64,000 nucleotides of DNA from Pegoplata infirma (lineage: Eukaryota > Arthropoda > Insecta > Diptera > Anthomyiidae). A program made the position numbers and the translations under genes. This document shows, piece by piece, positions 1 to 12,033 of this stretch. Numbering within the stretch: position 1 is the first letter of the stretch; each line of letters starts with the position of its first letter. Location: contig OY992539.1 of assembly GCA_963921195.1 (NCBI GenBank), forward strand, positions 96,604,964-96,668,963, given 5' to 3'. The notes beneath the pieces were generated by a model. It saw nothing but the letters and a program-made list of their open reading frames with translations. It made no database searches and was not told where the DNA came from.

Positions 1-299
1 TCGGGGGGTTGGTGGGAGACGTTGCACAGTGGTTCCAAGTCCAAATCTAGCTGGACAAAATTATTTTATCACCGTTTTATATGTTTTTGGTGTCGCTGAG
101 TTCAAAAAACATGTTTAAATTTTTCTAAGTCGATTACACTAATCGACAACTTTTTATTTTTTTTTCTAATTTCAGTAATTCATTAATGACAAAATTGGTT
201 TATATGCAGAACAGAAATATGAAATGAAAAAACTTATTTTTTGAAAGTTTTGTAATCTCTAAAAAAAAAAAAAAATTGTCGAGAAGTGTAATTGAAAAA

Positions 300-433
300 A
301 ACAAGAGAGAGTTTTAAATTAGGCTATGCCAAATCTTTTATACCCTCCAAAATGTAAAAAAAAAAAAATAAAAACCAGTGAGAGTGTTACATTCGGCTGT
401 GCCGAATCGTTTATACCCTCCAAAATGTAAAAA
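300..433 (+). repeat. Duplicated 5' ends of R1
   Basis: Two diverged copies of the same start lie at 300-360 and 375-433. Each has AACAAG or AACCAG, GAGAG, a GGCT(A/G)TGCC palindrome and TTTATACCCTCCAAAATG. The second continues into the full repeat that follows. This looks like a truncated R1 next to a longer one. Confidence 0.55.
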
Positions 434-810
434 GAAATACAATATAAAAAAATCCAGGGACGTTTTTTTTTGGGGGGGGGGGGGTGGTGGAAGACGTTAG
501 GGAGCACCTTTCTCTTGCAATTTCGAACTTCATCTGAGAGAAGAATGTTGCATTTGTTTAGCAAAATTACAAAAAACCCTGCAAAAAATGCGATTTTTAT
601 TAGGTTGGTTTAGTTCTCCAAGGGGGAACTTTTTTCCCCTTGGTCCGATTTTATCCATTTCCGAACTTAATCTGCTTAGGAATCTAAGACATATTCGTGC
701 CAAACTTCTGAAGTCTAGCTCTTTTATTTTGGACTGTATCCAGTCCTCTACAGAAGGACAGACGGATAGACGGACGGACATTTTTGAATTTAGTCGAAGC
801 ATGTAATTGG
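374..810 (+). repeat. Interspersed repeat R1, copy b (GACGGAC family)
   Basis: The order of blocks is TTTATACCCTCC, a poly-G run (473-485), AATGTTGCATTTG, TTAGGTTGGTTTAGTTCTC, GGGGGAACTTTTTT, TTGGTCCGATTTT, AAGTCTAGCTCTTT and a GGACAGACGGA tract near 757-780. The same order occurs at 1495-1771, inverted at 31505-31960, and in part at 33958-34118, 19868-20115 and 60530-60640. There is no open reading frame. GACGGAC repeats of this style are common in fly genomes; the exact family is not named here. Confidence 0.6.
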
Positions 811-1487
811 CCGCGGTTTAATAGGAAATATCACATTTAATGCTTTATTTAAGCTAAGCATAATTATGTTACCTAAAAGTTATCAAAAACTTACAAAAAT
901 TCGATACTTTATTTAAGAAAAAAAATTTTAGGCGAAAATCTATTTTCATATAAACTGTGATTAATTTTAAACCTGCAAAAACCTGCAAGAAATGTCTGCA
1001 TGACAACGTTCAGTAATAAATTACCTATAAGTTGTATGTAGTAATTCGACATGATATGCCTGGATTCGGTTTTGGCAAGCTGCGGAAGTTTCATAAGTCC
1101 TCAAAAATATTGTTATTATTGACCATACTGCAAAGTACAAAAAATGTAAGAAGATGATCGATAATAAATTTCTTATTAATGTCCAGAATAAGTATAAATC
1201 TGTAGCTTTCTTGTACATAAACCGTTTTGAAACCATTGATGTAACATGGATAATATGATGTTATTAGTTGAACACTTATATATATATTATTTTTTTTTAA
1301 ATATTGGATACCAAAAATGTTATTTCATTCGCATATTTAACAAAGTTAAAGACCTAATTCCAAAAAATGGTTATTAGTTTGATCAGAACACACCCTTAGC
1401 TTGCCCCTAGCACTATTAATTCCCAATTTTAAGGACACTAATTTTTGGACTTTTGTCCAGCTAGATTTTGATTTGGAACCAATGTGC

Positions 1488-1777
1488 GTTGGGGTCACCT
1501 TCATCTGACATACGAATGTTAAATTTGCTTAAGAAAAGTACAAAAACACTGAACAAATGCGGTTTTTCTTAGGTTGGTTTAGTTCTCTAAAGGAGAACAT
1601 TTTTTCCGATTTTGCCCATTTCCGAACTAAACCTGCCTAGGAATGTAAGACATATTCTTGCCAAACTTCGGAAGTCTAGCTCTTTCATTTTGGACTGTAT
1701 CATGTGCTCTAAAGACGGACAGACGGACGGACGGACATCGCTAGAATGTCTTAGATTCGATCACTGATCAATAAAAT
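1488..1777 (+). repeat. R1 copy a, main part
   Basis: It aligns block by block with 530-800, including the TTAGGTTGGTTTAG and GACGGACGGAC tracts, and ends GATCACTGATCAATA. Foldback FB1 interrupts the tail, which resumes at 2481 with TACTTTATTGGG. Confidence 0.6.
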
Positions 1778-2480
1778 ATATGGGGCATTCCATTATTTTA
1801 TTTTTATTTTTATATTTTCCCAATTTGTTTACAGTTTTTAGTACCCGAAAACTCCTTCGTGGTAAATTTTCAGATTTTTTTGATGACTCGTTCAAAAGAT
1901 ATCGTAGGTATGTTTTAAAAACATGTTGTAGGGTAAAAATAAATGGAGGTCGGTCTGACTAATGACCGCTCTAAGACGCACCATTGGAGCAGTAGAAATG
2001 ATTTAAAGATTGGAAAATTACAATAATTTTTTTTCAAAAAATTTAAAAAATAGTAATAATCGTCATCCCACTTTCCTCCTGGACAAAAAATTTGTAGAAT
2101 CGATAGAAGTCTTACACAAAAAAATTTCAAAAAAATCGAAAGGTACAAACATTTTCAAAAATGAAATTTAAATTTTTAAACTTAAAAATCGCATACTAGA
2201 GCGCTTTTAAGAATTTTTTGTGATTTGTTTTAAAAGTACGTAAAAAAACAAAAAATTTAAATTTGGACCATTATTGAAGAAGTAATGAGTAAAAGAAGTT
2301 AGAGTAAAGGAACAAACTACCAATTTTTTAAAATTCTATATCTCTTGAACGGGTCATCAAAAAAATCTGAAAATTTCCCACGAAGGAGTTTTCGAAGGGT
2401 ACTAAAAACTGTAAACAAATTGGGAAAATCTAAAAAAAAAAAATTTCAAAGTGTCCGATTTGACATGGAATGCCCCATAT
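1778..2480. mobile_element. Foldback FB1 (ATATGGGGCATTCC ends)
   Basis: Inverted arms of about 130 bp: 1778-1908 and 2338-2480. They share the terminal ATATGGGGCATTCCA, then CCCAATTTGTTTACAG and a GAAAACTCCTTCGTGG block. The middle is AT-rich and non-coding. R1 continues on both sides, so the site is within TATATA of R1. The same terminus starts FB6 at 36678, and near-copies start FB2 (12034) and FB7 (57570). Confidence 0.75.
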
Positions 2481-2570
2481 ACTTTATTGGGTCCTACGCC
2501 GATATTTCAATGCGTTTCACACCGAATGACAAAGTGAGTATAACAAAAAATGGTATTCGGACTTTTAGGT
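2481..2570 (+). repeat. R1 copy a, 3' tail
   Basis: TACTTTATTGGGTCCTACG followed by CACACCGAATGACAAAGTG and AGTATA. The last block also ends the R1 fragment at 34083-34112, which supports this as the native R1 end. Confidence 0.5.
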
Positions 2571-2604
2571 TACATCTGGCTTGCCCCAGCCGTGAAGGAC
2601 GATT

Positions 2605-2880
2605 GTTAGAATCGAATGCTTTTTAAGTGGTTGAAATCAGATAAATATTTTCGAACATATGGCTCTTTAAACTATCATACTTTATTGATTTTGTTCAATT
2701 TTGAAAAAAAAGTTAAATTCGCGAAAAACAACAGAGATTTTTTTTAAGTTTAAAAAACTGAAATAGGATGTGATTTATGGGCTTTGTACAGAAGGCATGC
2801 TGTTAATATATAAAAAAATTGAAAGACAAAAGGTCAGAAAATAATTTTTGTTTTCGGCGTCCTTTGGTGGAGTTTTTTAT
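2605..2880 (-). repeat. Diverged fragment of palindrome family M
   Basis: Matches 43505-43760 of element M: AATCGAATGCTTTTT, a CGAACATATGGCT-like block, AAATTCGCGAAAAA and AAACTGAAA in the same order. It represents one arm only and is clearly older than M. Confidence 0.5.
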
Positions 2881-3381
2881 ACCCTAATTTTTTTCACTGG
2901 GTTATATATTTATTTGTTTTTTGCTTGATTTTTGTTTAAAAATATTTTATATTGAAGTTAAGTGCTTGAAGGTTATTGATTAAGAACATGGCGCTGATTT
3001 GAATGCCCTGCTGACAGTTTGTCAGGAAATATGTCGGTTTTAAAGTATTATGATTTTGAAAACCATGAAATTTAATATAACAAGAAAATATGCGGCATAT
3101 GAAACGTGTATTTTTTTTTCTGTGTCTTTTTTATTTAAATTCATTTGAATAGTTCATGCGAATAAGGACGAATAGACCACTTTTTCGCAAACACGTTTTT
3201 TTGCATAAATGCATATTATTAGCAGAGCCCTACAATCCTATTCAGAAATTTTGGGGAAATTTTGACTTTTAAGGCTAAAAAAATGACTTTGAATGTGCAA
3301 TAATTCGTATATTTTTATATTTTTGTTTAAATTGGGAGTGAACTAACGCACAATTTTGATTAAATACAACACAAAATCATA

Positions 3382-5074
3382 CACTCAAAAAAAAAAGTTT
3401 GTAAATTTACAAGTAAAAGGTCTTGTAATTCTATTTTACTAATATTTTTGTCTTTTTACAAAAATTGTTGTATATTTAATAAAACGAAAACTACAGTTTG
3501 CTTTGTAATTTTACTATTATATGTTGGTAAATTTATTTTACAAATTTTTTATGTAAATTTACAAAATAGTGAATTATTTTACAAATTAAAAAAATATTAC
3601 AAGGTGTTTAGTTTTTTTACACAAGAAAACTGTAATTGTACAACATAATTTTACTTGATGTTATTTAGTCTTTTTACCAAAAAAATGTTTTATTACAAAA
3701 TTTTTTTTTTTAAGATCGTTTACAAGGTTTTCAGTTTGAAATGTATGTATTGAAAAGTACAAAATTCCAATATAATTTTACAAAACTTATTTTATTACTA
3801 GAATTAATGTTGTTTTACAAAAAAAAAAAAAATATTCAACAATAGGACACGCAAAAATTTTCTAAGTTCAGATTTTTTTTGCGTTTTGGAGTAAAAAAAT
3901 TAGTTAAAAATAATTTGTTATAAATAATTTTTACACCGTTTTTTTGGTAATTTGCCATAAGTAAAATACCACAATTTTTATGTGTTTCTACTATATAATT
4001 GTTCTAGTTTTTTTTTTGTATTTTTACCATTTTTTTTGGTGATTTTACCATATTTTTTTGGTAATTTTTTTTTTTAAATTTGGTACCTAAAATGTCAATA
4101 GAAAGCTGCCAATTATGAAAAATCAAATTTTTCTTATTTTAACTGGTATTTAAACATCCAATCTACAATATCCAAAATTTTTTTTTCCGATTTTTTAAAA
4201 ATACTTGTGAAAATAATTAAAAATTCAAAAAAAAAATTTTATTTTTTGACTAATATTTCCTGAAAATATAAGAAATTTCTTGTGTAGCCTCCTTCGCAAT
4301 TCTCATATGTTCCACTTAAGAAAATCGAAATGTCGAAAAAAAATAAAAAAGTGCAGTGTTATAAATTAAAAAGTTTGTTAAAAGTGCTCAAGTGAAAAAA
4401 AATCTTTTCAGGTTGTTGAAGTGCTACTCCAGCTGCCGAAGAAGGACAAATAAGATGCACCAATGGAAAAAACCTTAAAATTTACAAAACCAATATGTAA
4501 ATAAACCAATTTTTTGTAAATTTACAAAACAAATATGAAAATTTAAAAAACAAAATTGTATACTTACGAAAAAAGTTGTAATTTTACAAAAATGAAATAG
4601 AAAATACAAAAACAATATTGTAAATTTACAAATTTTATGGTTAAACTACGGTTTTTACGGCAAAAAAATAAGGAAAAATGGTACATATACAATAAAAATT
4701 GTAAATTTACCACTTTTTTTTGTAAATATACAAATTTTTTGCATAAAAAACAGTAGTTTAACCAAATAATTTGTTAATCTACAATTTATTTTTTTCATTT
4801 TTTATTTTTCCTTGTAAAATAACAACCTTTTTCTGTAAGTTAACAATTTTGTTTTGTAAATTTACCAAATTTTTTGCAAATTTACAAAAAAAATGTTCAC
4901 CTCGAAGATGATATTTTACAAAAAAAATTGTAAATTTACATTTTCTTTTGTTAAATCAATTTACAAATTATCCCCGTAACTTTACGGGGATTCTTGCTAG
5001 TACATATTTTACAAAACCTGCCCCGTAAAATCACGGGGATTTTATGTCATTTTACAAACTTTTTTTTTTGAGTG
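3382..5074 (+). mobile_element. TA-flanked word element, family A copy 1
   Basis: Starts CACTCAAAAAAAAAAGTTTG and ends in the complement, flanked by TA (3380-3381 and 5075-5076). The 1.7-kb body is built from dozens of GTAAATTTAC and TTTTACAAAA words in both orientations, plus paired CCCCGTAA blocks near 4970-5040. Copy 2 at 7636-9299 is the same element in the other orientation and matches along its whole length. Non-coding. TA duplication is typical of Tc1/mariner-like elements, but no transposase confirms this. Confidence 0.8.
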
Positions 5075-5200
5075 TACAAAAATTTTACTTTCAGTAACAA
5101 TGTGTTAAAAGAACATTACGAAGAACAAACCACACTTATTATATTAGCAAACAATTTTACCGTTCTTGAGTTATAAGACTTTAAAGTGTGGAAAGAAAAA

Positions 5201-5685
5201 AGGGCGAATATCCATCCTTAACAAAATATTATATAAAAATTATTTAGCTGCGAGTTTAAAATTGATATTAGCTAAAATTTGAAATTGTACACAAAAAAAA
5301 ACAATCTTAGCACATACAAACATTTAGTGTTAATACTGCATCCAATGTCAGGAATAAAAAAAAAAAAATTTCATGTCCTTTTATTATACGTCGTAGTATG
5401 CAGTCAAGGGTTAATATTATAATTCCTAAAAATGTATTTAGTGTCATAAAGAATTACTACTGCATCAAATAGCAGGAATATTAAAAAAAAATTAACAAAA
5501 AAAAATTTTTTTCCATGTCCTGACAATCCTTTAAAAGAGTATCCTTGAAGTCCTTAAAGTGTTACAAACAAATACCAACCATAGTTCGTCAAGTATTGCA
5601 AGTCTCATGAAAATGTAGTCAAAATCTGCTGCAAAATAACACATTTTTATTCAAATTTCAATACATTTTTTTGGATATTCGCCCT
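5201..5685. repeat. Inner inverted repeat of foldback N
   Basis: AGGGCGAATATCC at 5201 and its complement at 5673 bracket 460 bp of AT-rich DNA. Inside are two related blocks (5320-5400 and 5440-5520) sharing TTAGTGT, ACTGCATC and CAGGAATA. Confidence 0.4.
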
Positions 5686-6186
5686 TTTTCCATTTAAACA
5701 AAAATTTAAGTCCAATTTTTTGGCAAGTTCTCTTTCGAATACCTTACTAAAATTTTGTATATAGGTAGATGTGACCTAAATCTTTAAGCTAATACCAAAA
5801 AGTTGACAAAAATATTATTTTTTAACCGTTTCCTGCGTTTTTATTGTCCCTTGTAAAATTCTACAAATGGTCTATTCGTCTTTATTCGCATGAACTAAGT
5901 ATTCATTTAATGAATAACTTTTAGTTATTTCTCTTTTACCAACTCAATATTAATTACAAAATTATAGTTTAAAGGATTTTAATTTAAGTGTACAATTAGG
6001 TGATGGAATATGTCAGATGTGCTATTTGGGGTGGAAACTTATTCTGATTAAGTTTCCAAAACTAATAATTCCAGCCAGTCTGTCGACTTGCTTTAAATTA
6101 AGTTTCAAAATGATTAAGAAAATAAACTTTTCTAAATTTTCAACTCACTTGCGGTTGGAATAACTTTTTATACTTATCAAATAACT

Positions 6187-6475
6187 TCTGATTAATTTTT
6201 ATTAAAAAATAAAAATTGTTTTATTTAAAATATTATTTTTTGAGTAGGTTTATTCTAGCTCGAGGTCATTATCTCCTTTACTAATTAAAACTATGATATT
6301 CTCATAGAAAATTATTTTTCTGTTTTAAATTTATTTATGTTGGTCATTTTTCGCAAGACTTAATCGACACGTGTTTTGGGAGTAGTCAGATCCCATTGTC
6401 AAGATTATTTAGCAAAAATAAAAACACTAATACTACAAGTAGCAAAGGGTCTGTAATGACAATCGTTAATGAGCA
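6187..6475 (+). repeat. Interspersed repeat K, copy 1
   Basis: The block order is GATTAATTTTTATT, AAAATTGTTTTATT, TTGAGTAGGTTTATTCTAG, CTCGAGGTCATTATC, TAATTAAAACTATGATATTC, ATTTATGTTGGTCATTTTT, CTTAATCGACACGTG and ACTACAAGTAGCAAAGGGTC. K2 (20171) and the split, inverted K3 (20698-25200) share this order. K3 shows that both ends carry a TAATTTTTATTAAAAA inverted terminus. Confidence 0.6.
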
Positions 6476-7112
6476 ACAAAAAAATGTTAACTTTGGAAAA
6501 ATTGTCTACAAAATAGTATAAATTTTTCCACAATTTAGTTAAATTTAACTAAAAATTGGGAAATTTTCTTAACTGTGAGAAAAAAATTTTAGTTCATGGA
6601 CTGTTAAATAGTTCACTATTTTCCTTATATGGAATTCTTCATGTTCTTAGATTTGAGGAAGTTTTTTCCACTATTTTAGTAAAATTTTTATAACTCGAGG
6701 ATTTTTTTTTTCAAAAAACTTTAAAATGGCGATATCTCGAAACTAAGCGACATAGAGAAAAATGGAGGCCATTCTCGGTTCTTTGGATCACCATAGTATC
6801 GCTGGTCCTCTTCACATGTGTGGACCCAAAAAAGTTGGCATTCCCAAAAATTTTTAAATGCTCATATCTCGGTAAATATTGCCAACAGAACGAAAAGTTT
6901 AAAATCATTTTTGTAGCTCTTAATACGTAGAGCAAGACCGACAAAAGCTTTCCGAGTAATAATTGTATAGTTATCGAGTTTTTAAAATTCTCAAGACCCC
7001 AATGGTCCCCTAAATTGACGTTTCTCAAAAACTAAGCAAGGTAGAGCGAAACGGACAACAATTTTGTATCAAAAGCTATGACGATTCTTAAGGAACCCAA
7101 CTGGGTCTGGGC

Positions 7113-7635
7113 TAGGGATGGGCACGTGAGTGACTTTTGGCTCACACTCACTCACGCTCACGACGGGAATTTTTGAATCACGCACACTCACTCAGGAGCA
7201 TATTTTTTCTACTCACACTCACTCACAATCACGTGAGTAAATTTAATACAACTCACACTCACGTTGACTCAAACTCACGAAAAAAAATTTTAAACTAAAA
7301 TTTTCAGCAAAATTTAAAGTTTAGCGAAATTTTACATTTTTTTGTTTTTTTTTCGGACGAAATCTTAAATTAAATCAAATTTTAAAATTTTTTTGTTGCT
7401 TTTTTGGTACGATAGGAAATATGAAGAGAAAATAAATCACGCAAACTCACGCAAAAAAATCGACTCACGCAAACTCACGTAAAAATCTTATTCACGCACA
7501 CTCACTTAAGCAATTTTTTTCTTCACTCACACTTACTCATAATCACGTGAGTAAAATTGAATTCAGTCACACTCCCGCGTGATCACACGTGAATCACGCG
7601 AATCACGCTCTAATCTGCTCATGTGCCCATCTCTA
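7113..7635 (+). mobile_element. hAT-type MITE, CTCACG words
   Basis: Termini TAGGGATGGGCAC and GTGCCCATCTCTA. The 8-bp duplication GTCTGGGC lies at 7105-7112 on the left. On the right it appears at 9302-9309, because A2 inserted exactly at the terminal TA of this MITE. The body is filled with CACTCACG and CACGTGAGT words on both sides of an AT-rich centre. A sibling lies at 32252-32772. An 8-bp duplication with TAGNGATGGGC ends is typical of hAT elements. Confidence 0.85.
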
Positions 7636-9299
7636 CACTCAAAAAAAAAAGTTTGTAAAATGAAATAAAATCCCCGTGATTTTACGGGGCAGGTTTTGTA
7701 AAATATGTACTAGCAAGAATCCCCGTAATGTTACGGGGATAATTTGTAAATTGATTTAACAAAAAAATTACGGGGAGAAAGTGTAAATTTACAATTTTTT
7801 TTGTAAAATATTATTGTAGACTTACAAAAAAAGTTGTAAATTTACGAAATAAAGTAGAAAATCAAAAAATAAAATTGTAGATTTACAAATTGTTTGGTTT
7901 AACTACAGTTTTTTATGGCAAAAAACTTGTATATTTACAGTAAAAAGTGGTAAATTTACAATTTTTATAGTAAATATACCATTTTTTCTTATTTTTTTGC
8001 CGTAAAAACAGTAGTTTAACCAAATAATTTGTAAATTTACAATATTGTTTTTGTATTTTCTACTTCATTTTTGTAAAATTACAACTTTTTCTGTAAGTAT
8101 ACAATTTTGTTTTCTAAACTTAAATATTTGTTTTGTAAATTTACAAAAAATTTGGTATATTTACATATTGGTTTTGTAAATTTAAAGGTTTTTTCCATTG
8201 GTCCATCTTATTTTTCCTTCTTCGGCAGCTGGAGTAGCACTTTAACAACCTGAAATGAATTATTTTTTTCACTTGAACACTTTTAACAAACTTTTTAGAC
8301 TATAACACTGCACTTTTTTATTTTTTTTTCGGAATTTCGTTTTTCTTAATTAGAACATATGAGAATTGCGAAGGAGGCTACACAAGAAATTTCTTATATT
8401 TTCAAGAAAAACTAGTCAAAAAAATTACCTTTTTTTCAAATTTTTAATTATTTTAGCAAGTATTTTTAAAAAATTATAAAAAAAACTTTGGATATTGTAG
8501 ATTGGACGTTTAAGTACCTGATAAAATAAGAAAAAACTTAATTTTTCATAATTGACAGCTTTTGATTGACATTTTAGTGCCAGATTTAAAAAAAAAGTAC
8601 CAAAAAAATATGGTAAAATTACCAAAAAATTGTAAAAATACAAACAAAAAAACAAGAACAATAATATAGTAAAAACATATAAAAATTGTGGTATTTTACT
8701 TAAAGCAAGTTACCAAAAAATTGTCTTGATATTCAATTTTTTTGATAAAGCTTACAACTAATTAAAAAATGTTCGTATCCGGAACTTAAAAAATTTTCAA
8801 AACTTTTTTATTAAATTTTTTATTTATAAAAAATAATTTTTAACAAAATATGGACTTAGAAAATTTTTGTGGCTCCTATTGTTGCATAATTATTTTTCAA
8901 TACAAATTTTTGTTTAATTACATTTTTTTGTGTCAAAATACTGAAAACCTTGTAAACTAAAAAATCTTGAAAAAAAAAATTGTTTGTAATAAAACATTTT
9001 TTGGTAGAAAGACTTAATACTATCAAATAAAATATTGTTGTACAATTACAATTTTCTTGTGTAAAGCAACTAAACACCTTGTAATTTTTTTTTAATTTGT
9101 AAAATAATTATTTTTTTTGTTAATTTACCTAAAAAAATTGTTAAATAAATTTACCAACATATTATAGTAAAATTACAAAGCGCACGGTAGTTTTTGTTTT
9201 ATTAAAAATACAAGAATTTTTGTAAATAGACAAAAATATTAGTAAAATAGAATTACAAGACCTTTTGCTTGTAATTTTACAAACTTTTTTTTTTGAGTG
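7636..9299 (-). mobile_element. TA-flanked word element, family A copy 2
   Basis: Reverse orientation of A1, flanked by TA at 7634-7635 and 9300-9301, with the same CACTCAAAAAAAAAAGTTTG ends. The CCCCGTAA blocks, the TTCGGCAGCTGGAGTAGCAC block (8221-8240) and the GGTCTTGTAATTCTATTTTAC end all have partners in A1. 1664 bp, non-coding. Confidence 0.8.
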
Positions 9300-9952
9300 T
9301 AGTCTGGGCCCATCGGGGTCTGAACTTATCGGGTCCGAACTCAATGGGATCTTCGCCCAATCGGGTCCTCAAATGTGTATGAACTAAATTCAAATAACAT
9401 GTTTCGCATTTTTTAGTTCAATTTGGCATAATATTAAAATTTTTTCTTTATTTTTAAGAAAAATATGAACTTAAAAGAAGGAAAACATGTCAGTGGAACT
9501 ATATCATTATCAATGGATGAAGTTTTCGTATTTTGTAGAGCTTAAAAAATATAAGGAAACGTATTTTATTTAGCTGTCCAACTTTTGTAGAGTTTGAGAT
9601 AACTTTTTTTTAAACTTAATTTGAATAAAATTTGGGATTTTAAGAAAATTTTTACCAAAATAAAATAACAATATTTTAAAATGGGCTAAAATTTTCGGGT
9701 TTGTCTAAAATAAATTTTAAATGAAAGTTTGTCTCAAGGGTTTAGGCAAAAAGTTTTGAAATTCCTCAAAATATGAAATTTTTTTTAATTTTTTTCAGTT
9801 TTTAAAAATCCAAAATTTTGGTCGTCTGGAGCCACGATTGGCCTCAAATTTCTACCACATAATTTTTAGGTCTAGTAAAATAAAAATTTTCCCGTACAAA
9901 TATTGAAAAACTCAATATTTGCAGAAGAAATTCCACTCCAGTGGGATATGTC

Positions 9953-10477
9953 TAGGGTGACAATTTTTCTTCTGGACTCAAATCAGTACGCCCAAGTTCT
10001 TTTTGTAGAATTAACTCTCTGAAATCTATTTTCTATTGGAAACACTGATGATTTCTTCAATTGTCAAAAATTTCCGGTAAACTTCCAAACTGGGAGCCAG
10101 TTAGAATTTCAGTTAAAACAACTGTTAAAAAACAACTGCCATAAACTGTTGTCGTTATTTTGCAGAAAATTTAGTTGACTTCAAAAAACTTCATTTGAGA
10201 GTTACCTTAAATTTTGATAAATTTCCATTTTAGAAAATTTTTCAGCTAATAAGTACTTGTTTTTTTAAACAGACCTGATGTTTTGTATAATTCTTATTTT
10301 ATGAAAATTTAAGTTTTTGTATACAATTTTCAAATAAAATTATTTTTTACGTAAAAATGTTCAAAAGTCAGTGCAATAAGTACATATTTCAAAAAATCAG
10401 TACAAAGATTTTTAATTAGTTTACGTGATCAAAAATCAGTACATGTGCTGATTAAATCAGTACGAATGGTCAGCCTA
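9953..10477 (+). mobile_element. hAT-type MITE, AATCAGTAC words
   Basis: Termini TAGGGTGACAATT and AATGGTCAGCCTA are inverted repeats with two mismatches. Flanks GATATGTC (9945-9952) and GCTATGTC (10478-10485) form an 8-bp duplication with one change. The word AATCAGTAC recurs at both ends, with related forms near 10366-10470. No coding potential. Confidence 0.7.
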
Positions 10478-10681
10478 GCTATGTCTCATTGTTTACAACC
10501 CCCCTTCCCCGCCACTCTGAATTTCGATGCCCTTTCCTTAGAGATGGTTGTTGTCAAATACATTGCAAAGCTTTTTGAGGGGATGAATACAACGGTTGAT
10601 TTTGGTTAAAATATGGGTCAATTTAAGTCATAGAAATCAACATAAACTGCCTTATTTAACTTTACTATTTTTTTAATCCTA

Positions 10682-11201
10682 CACTCAAAAAAAACCTTGC
10701 AAGACGACAAGAAAAATTTGTAACTTTTTTTTTGCTACCTCCTATTTGACGAGAATTCCTAGTAATTTTACAAGATTTTTTACCAATAATTTTGTTATTT
10801 TTCAAGCTTTTTACCAAAAAAAAATTTAAAATTATAATTTTTTTGAGGCGATGAAACTAACAAGGAGGTTTTGTGACTTTACTAAATTTTTTGCAACCTC
10901 CTATATGCGAACTCCTAGTAAAAATTACGAGCTTTTTTGTAATTTTACAAGCTTTTTGCCAATAAAAAATTTAGATTTACAACTCTTTTGGTGCAATGAA
11001 ACTTACAAGAAATTCTCGTGAATTTACTGTTTTTTTTTGTAAAAAAAACTTGGAAATTTGTAATATTACAAAAAAAAATTGTGAAATTACAAAAAAATAA
11101 AAAATTTTTTATCGAAAATTGTTTGTTTAAAAACAAGGAAAAATATTGGTGAAATGGGATAACGAGAATTTTTCTTTAATTTGACAAGATTTTTTTTTGT
11201 G
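10682..11201 (+). mobile_element. TA-flanked word element, family J copy 1
   Basis: Begins CACTCAAAAAAAACC and ends TTTTTTTTGTGTG-like, flanked by TA (10680-10681, 11202-11203). Internal words are AATTTTACAAG, TTTTTACCAA and TTTGCTACCTCC, plus one G(C/T)GATGAAAC block near the middle. Related copies are J2 (15121-18934, minus), J3 (27524-27885, minus) and J4 (28690-33955, split). Confidence 0.7.
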
Positions 11202-11203
11202 TA

Positions 11204-12030
11204 CATTAAAGGATAAATTAACCTGTTCGCTATACAAAATACTGTCTTAATTGAAATATTATTTATCATAGCTGTCATTTGACTACTTGCACTTAAGATA
11301 TTTTTATTTCATATCAATCTAATGACTACAAATAAATTATAGCAAAAAGTCATAAAAGAGAAAAAACTTGTTTCTTTCAATGCATACAACATGCAAACCA
11401 TATTTGTGTAATTCTTTCATGCAGGTAGAAAAGTCTAACATATTATGATCTCAAATCCATTAGATATTTCATCAATAATCATAGATTAACATAGAAGAAG
11501 AAAAAAAAATCGAATTATAATAGAACGACTAATGTGAACAAATATTCACTCATTTGTATGTGGATGTCGGTGATGATGGGGTCTTAAATGACATCTTAAG
11601 CGATTAACAAACGGAAGCCACCAAGATTATTTAGAATTCACATAAGGAATGTATGTGAACATGGGTTCTTCAAACATCAATCATATTCAAAATAAATTAA
11701 AAATAATCGTTATTCAAAATCCAACTGACATGAAATGAATACAAGATTGATATAAATAAATGTATGGTGCTTTAATTTCATTTAAAAAAAAGCAATCAAA
11801 CAGAAACAAAGAAATAAAACTAAAAAACAAATATCAAATGGTGATTTCAAGAATTTCCTGCATCAAATGCGCCCACATACTAAACATCATATTCATTAGA
11901 GTGGGTTAAAAAAAATATATATTAGTCCATTTGGAGTAGAGAAATCCGGGGATGAAATTCCAGGGAAATCTTTATTTTTTCAATTCCTGAAACACAGATA
12001 ATTTAACTGGGAATTTTTTTGAAATTTATA
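11204..12030. other. Intergenic or intronic DNA, no gene seen
   Basis: Less repetitive than its neighbours and free of the word arrays. No long frame, tRNA or convincing splice cassette is visible. Confidence 0.4.
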
Positions 12031-12033
12031 TAC

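Larger units (their letters stand above)
24..1487. mobile_element. TIR element inserted in an R1 repeat
   Basis: Inverted termini near 24-75 and 1441-1487 share GTGGTTCCAA, a TCTAGCTGGACAAAA block and flanking bases. The outside sequence on the left (GGTGGGAGACGTT) and on the right (GGGGTCACCTTCATCTGA) are adjoining parts of repeat R1, so the element interrupts an R1 copy. It carries a second R1 copy inside. No coding capacity is seen. The superfamily is unknown because the target duplication is unclear. Confidence 0.5.
3152..5895. mobile_element. Foldback N, split by element A1
   Basis: Perfect or near-perfect inverted ends: 3152-3179 and 5868-5895 share GTTCATGCGAATAA and GACGAATAGACCA. 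A second, inner inverted pair at 5201-5213 and 5673-5685 (AGGGCGAATATCC) bounds an AT-rich loop. Element A1 occupies 3382-5074. There is no coding sequence. Confidence 0.5.
6485..9560 (+). mobile_element. Family C element, copy 3 (diverged, split)
   Basis: Compared with C2 (45698-46797, opposite strand), 6490-7112 carries TTTAGTTAAATTTAACTAAA, ATGGCGATATCTCGAAA, CTCATATCTCGGTAAATATT and AACTAAGCAAGGTAGAG in the same order. The C match resumes at 9302 with GTCTGGGCCCATCGGGGTC and fades near 9560. A hAT MITE (7113-7635) and element A2 (7636-9299) were inserted within it. The outer ends are too diverged to place exactly. Confidence 0.6.

Noticed and set aside
3382..5074. CRISPR-like or satellite array because of regular GTAAATTTAC words
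   Set aside because: Spacing and orientation are irregular, there are no unique spacers, and the block has TIRs and a TA duplication: it is a transposable element.
11087..11278. Short frames spanning the right end of J1
   Set aside because: They cross an element border and consist of AT-rich words.
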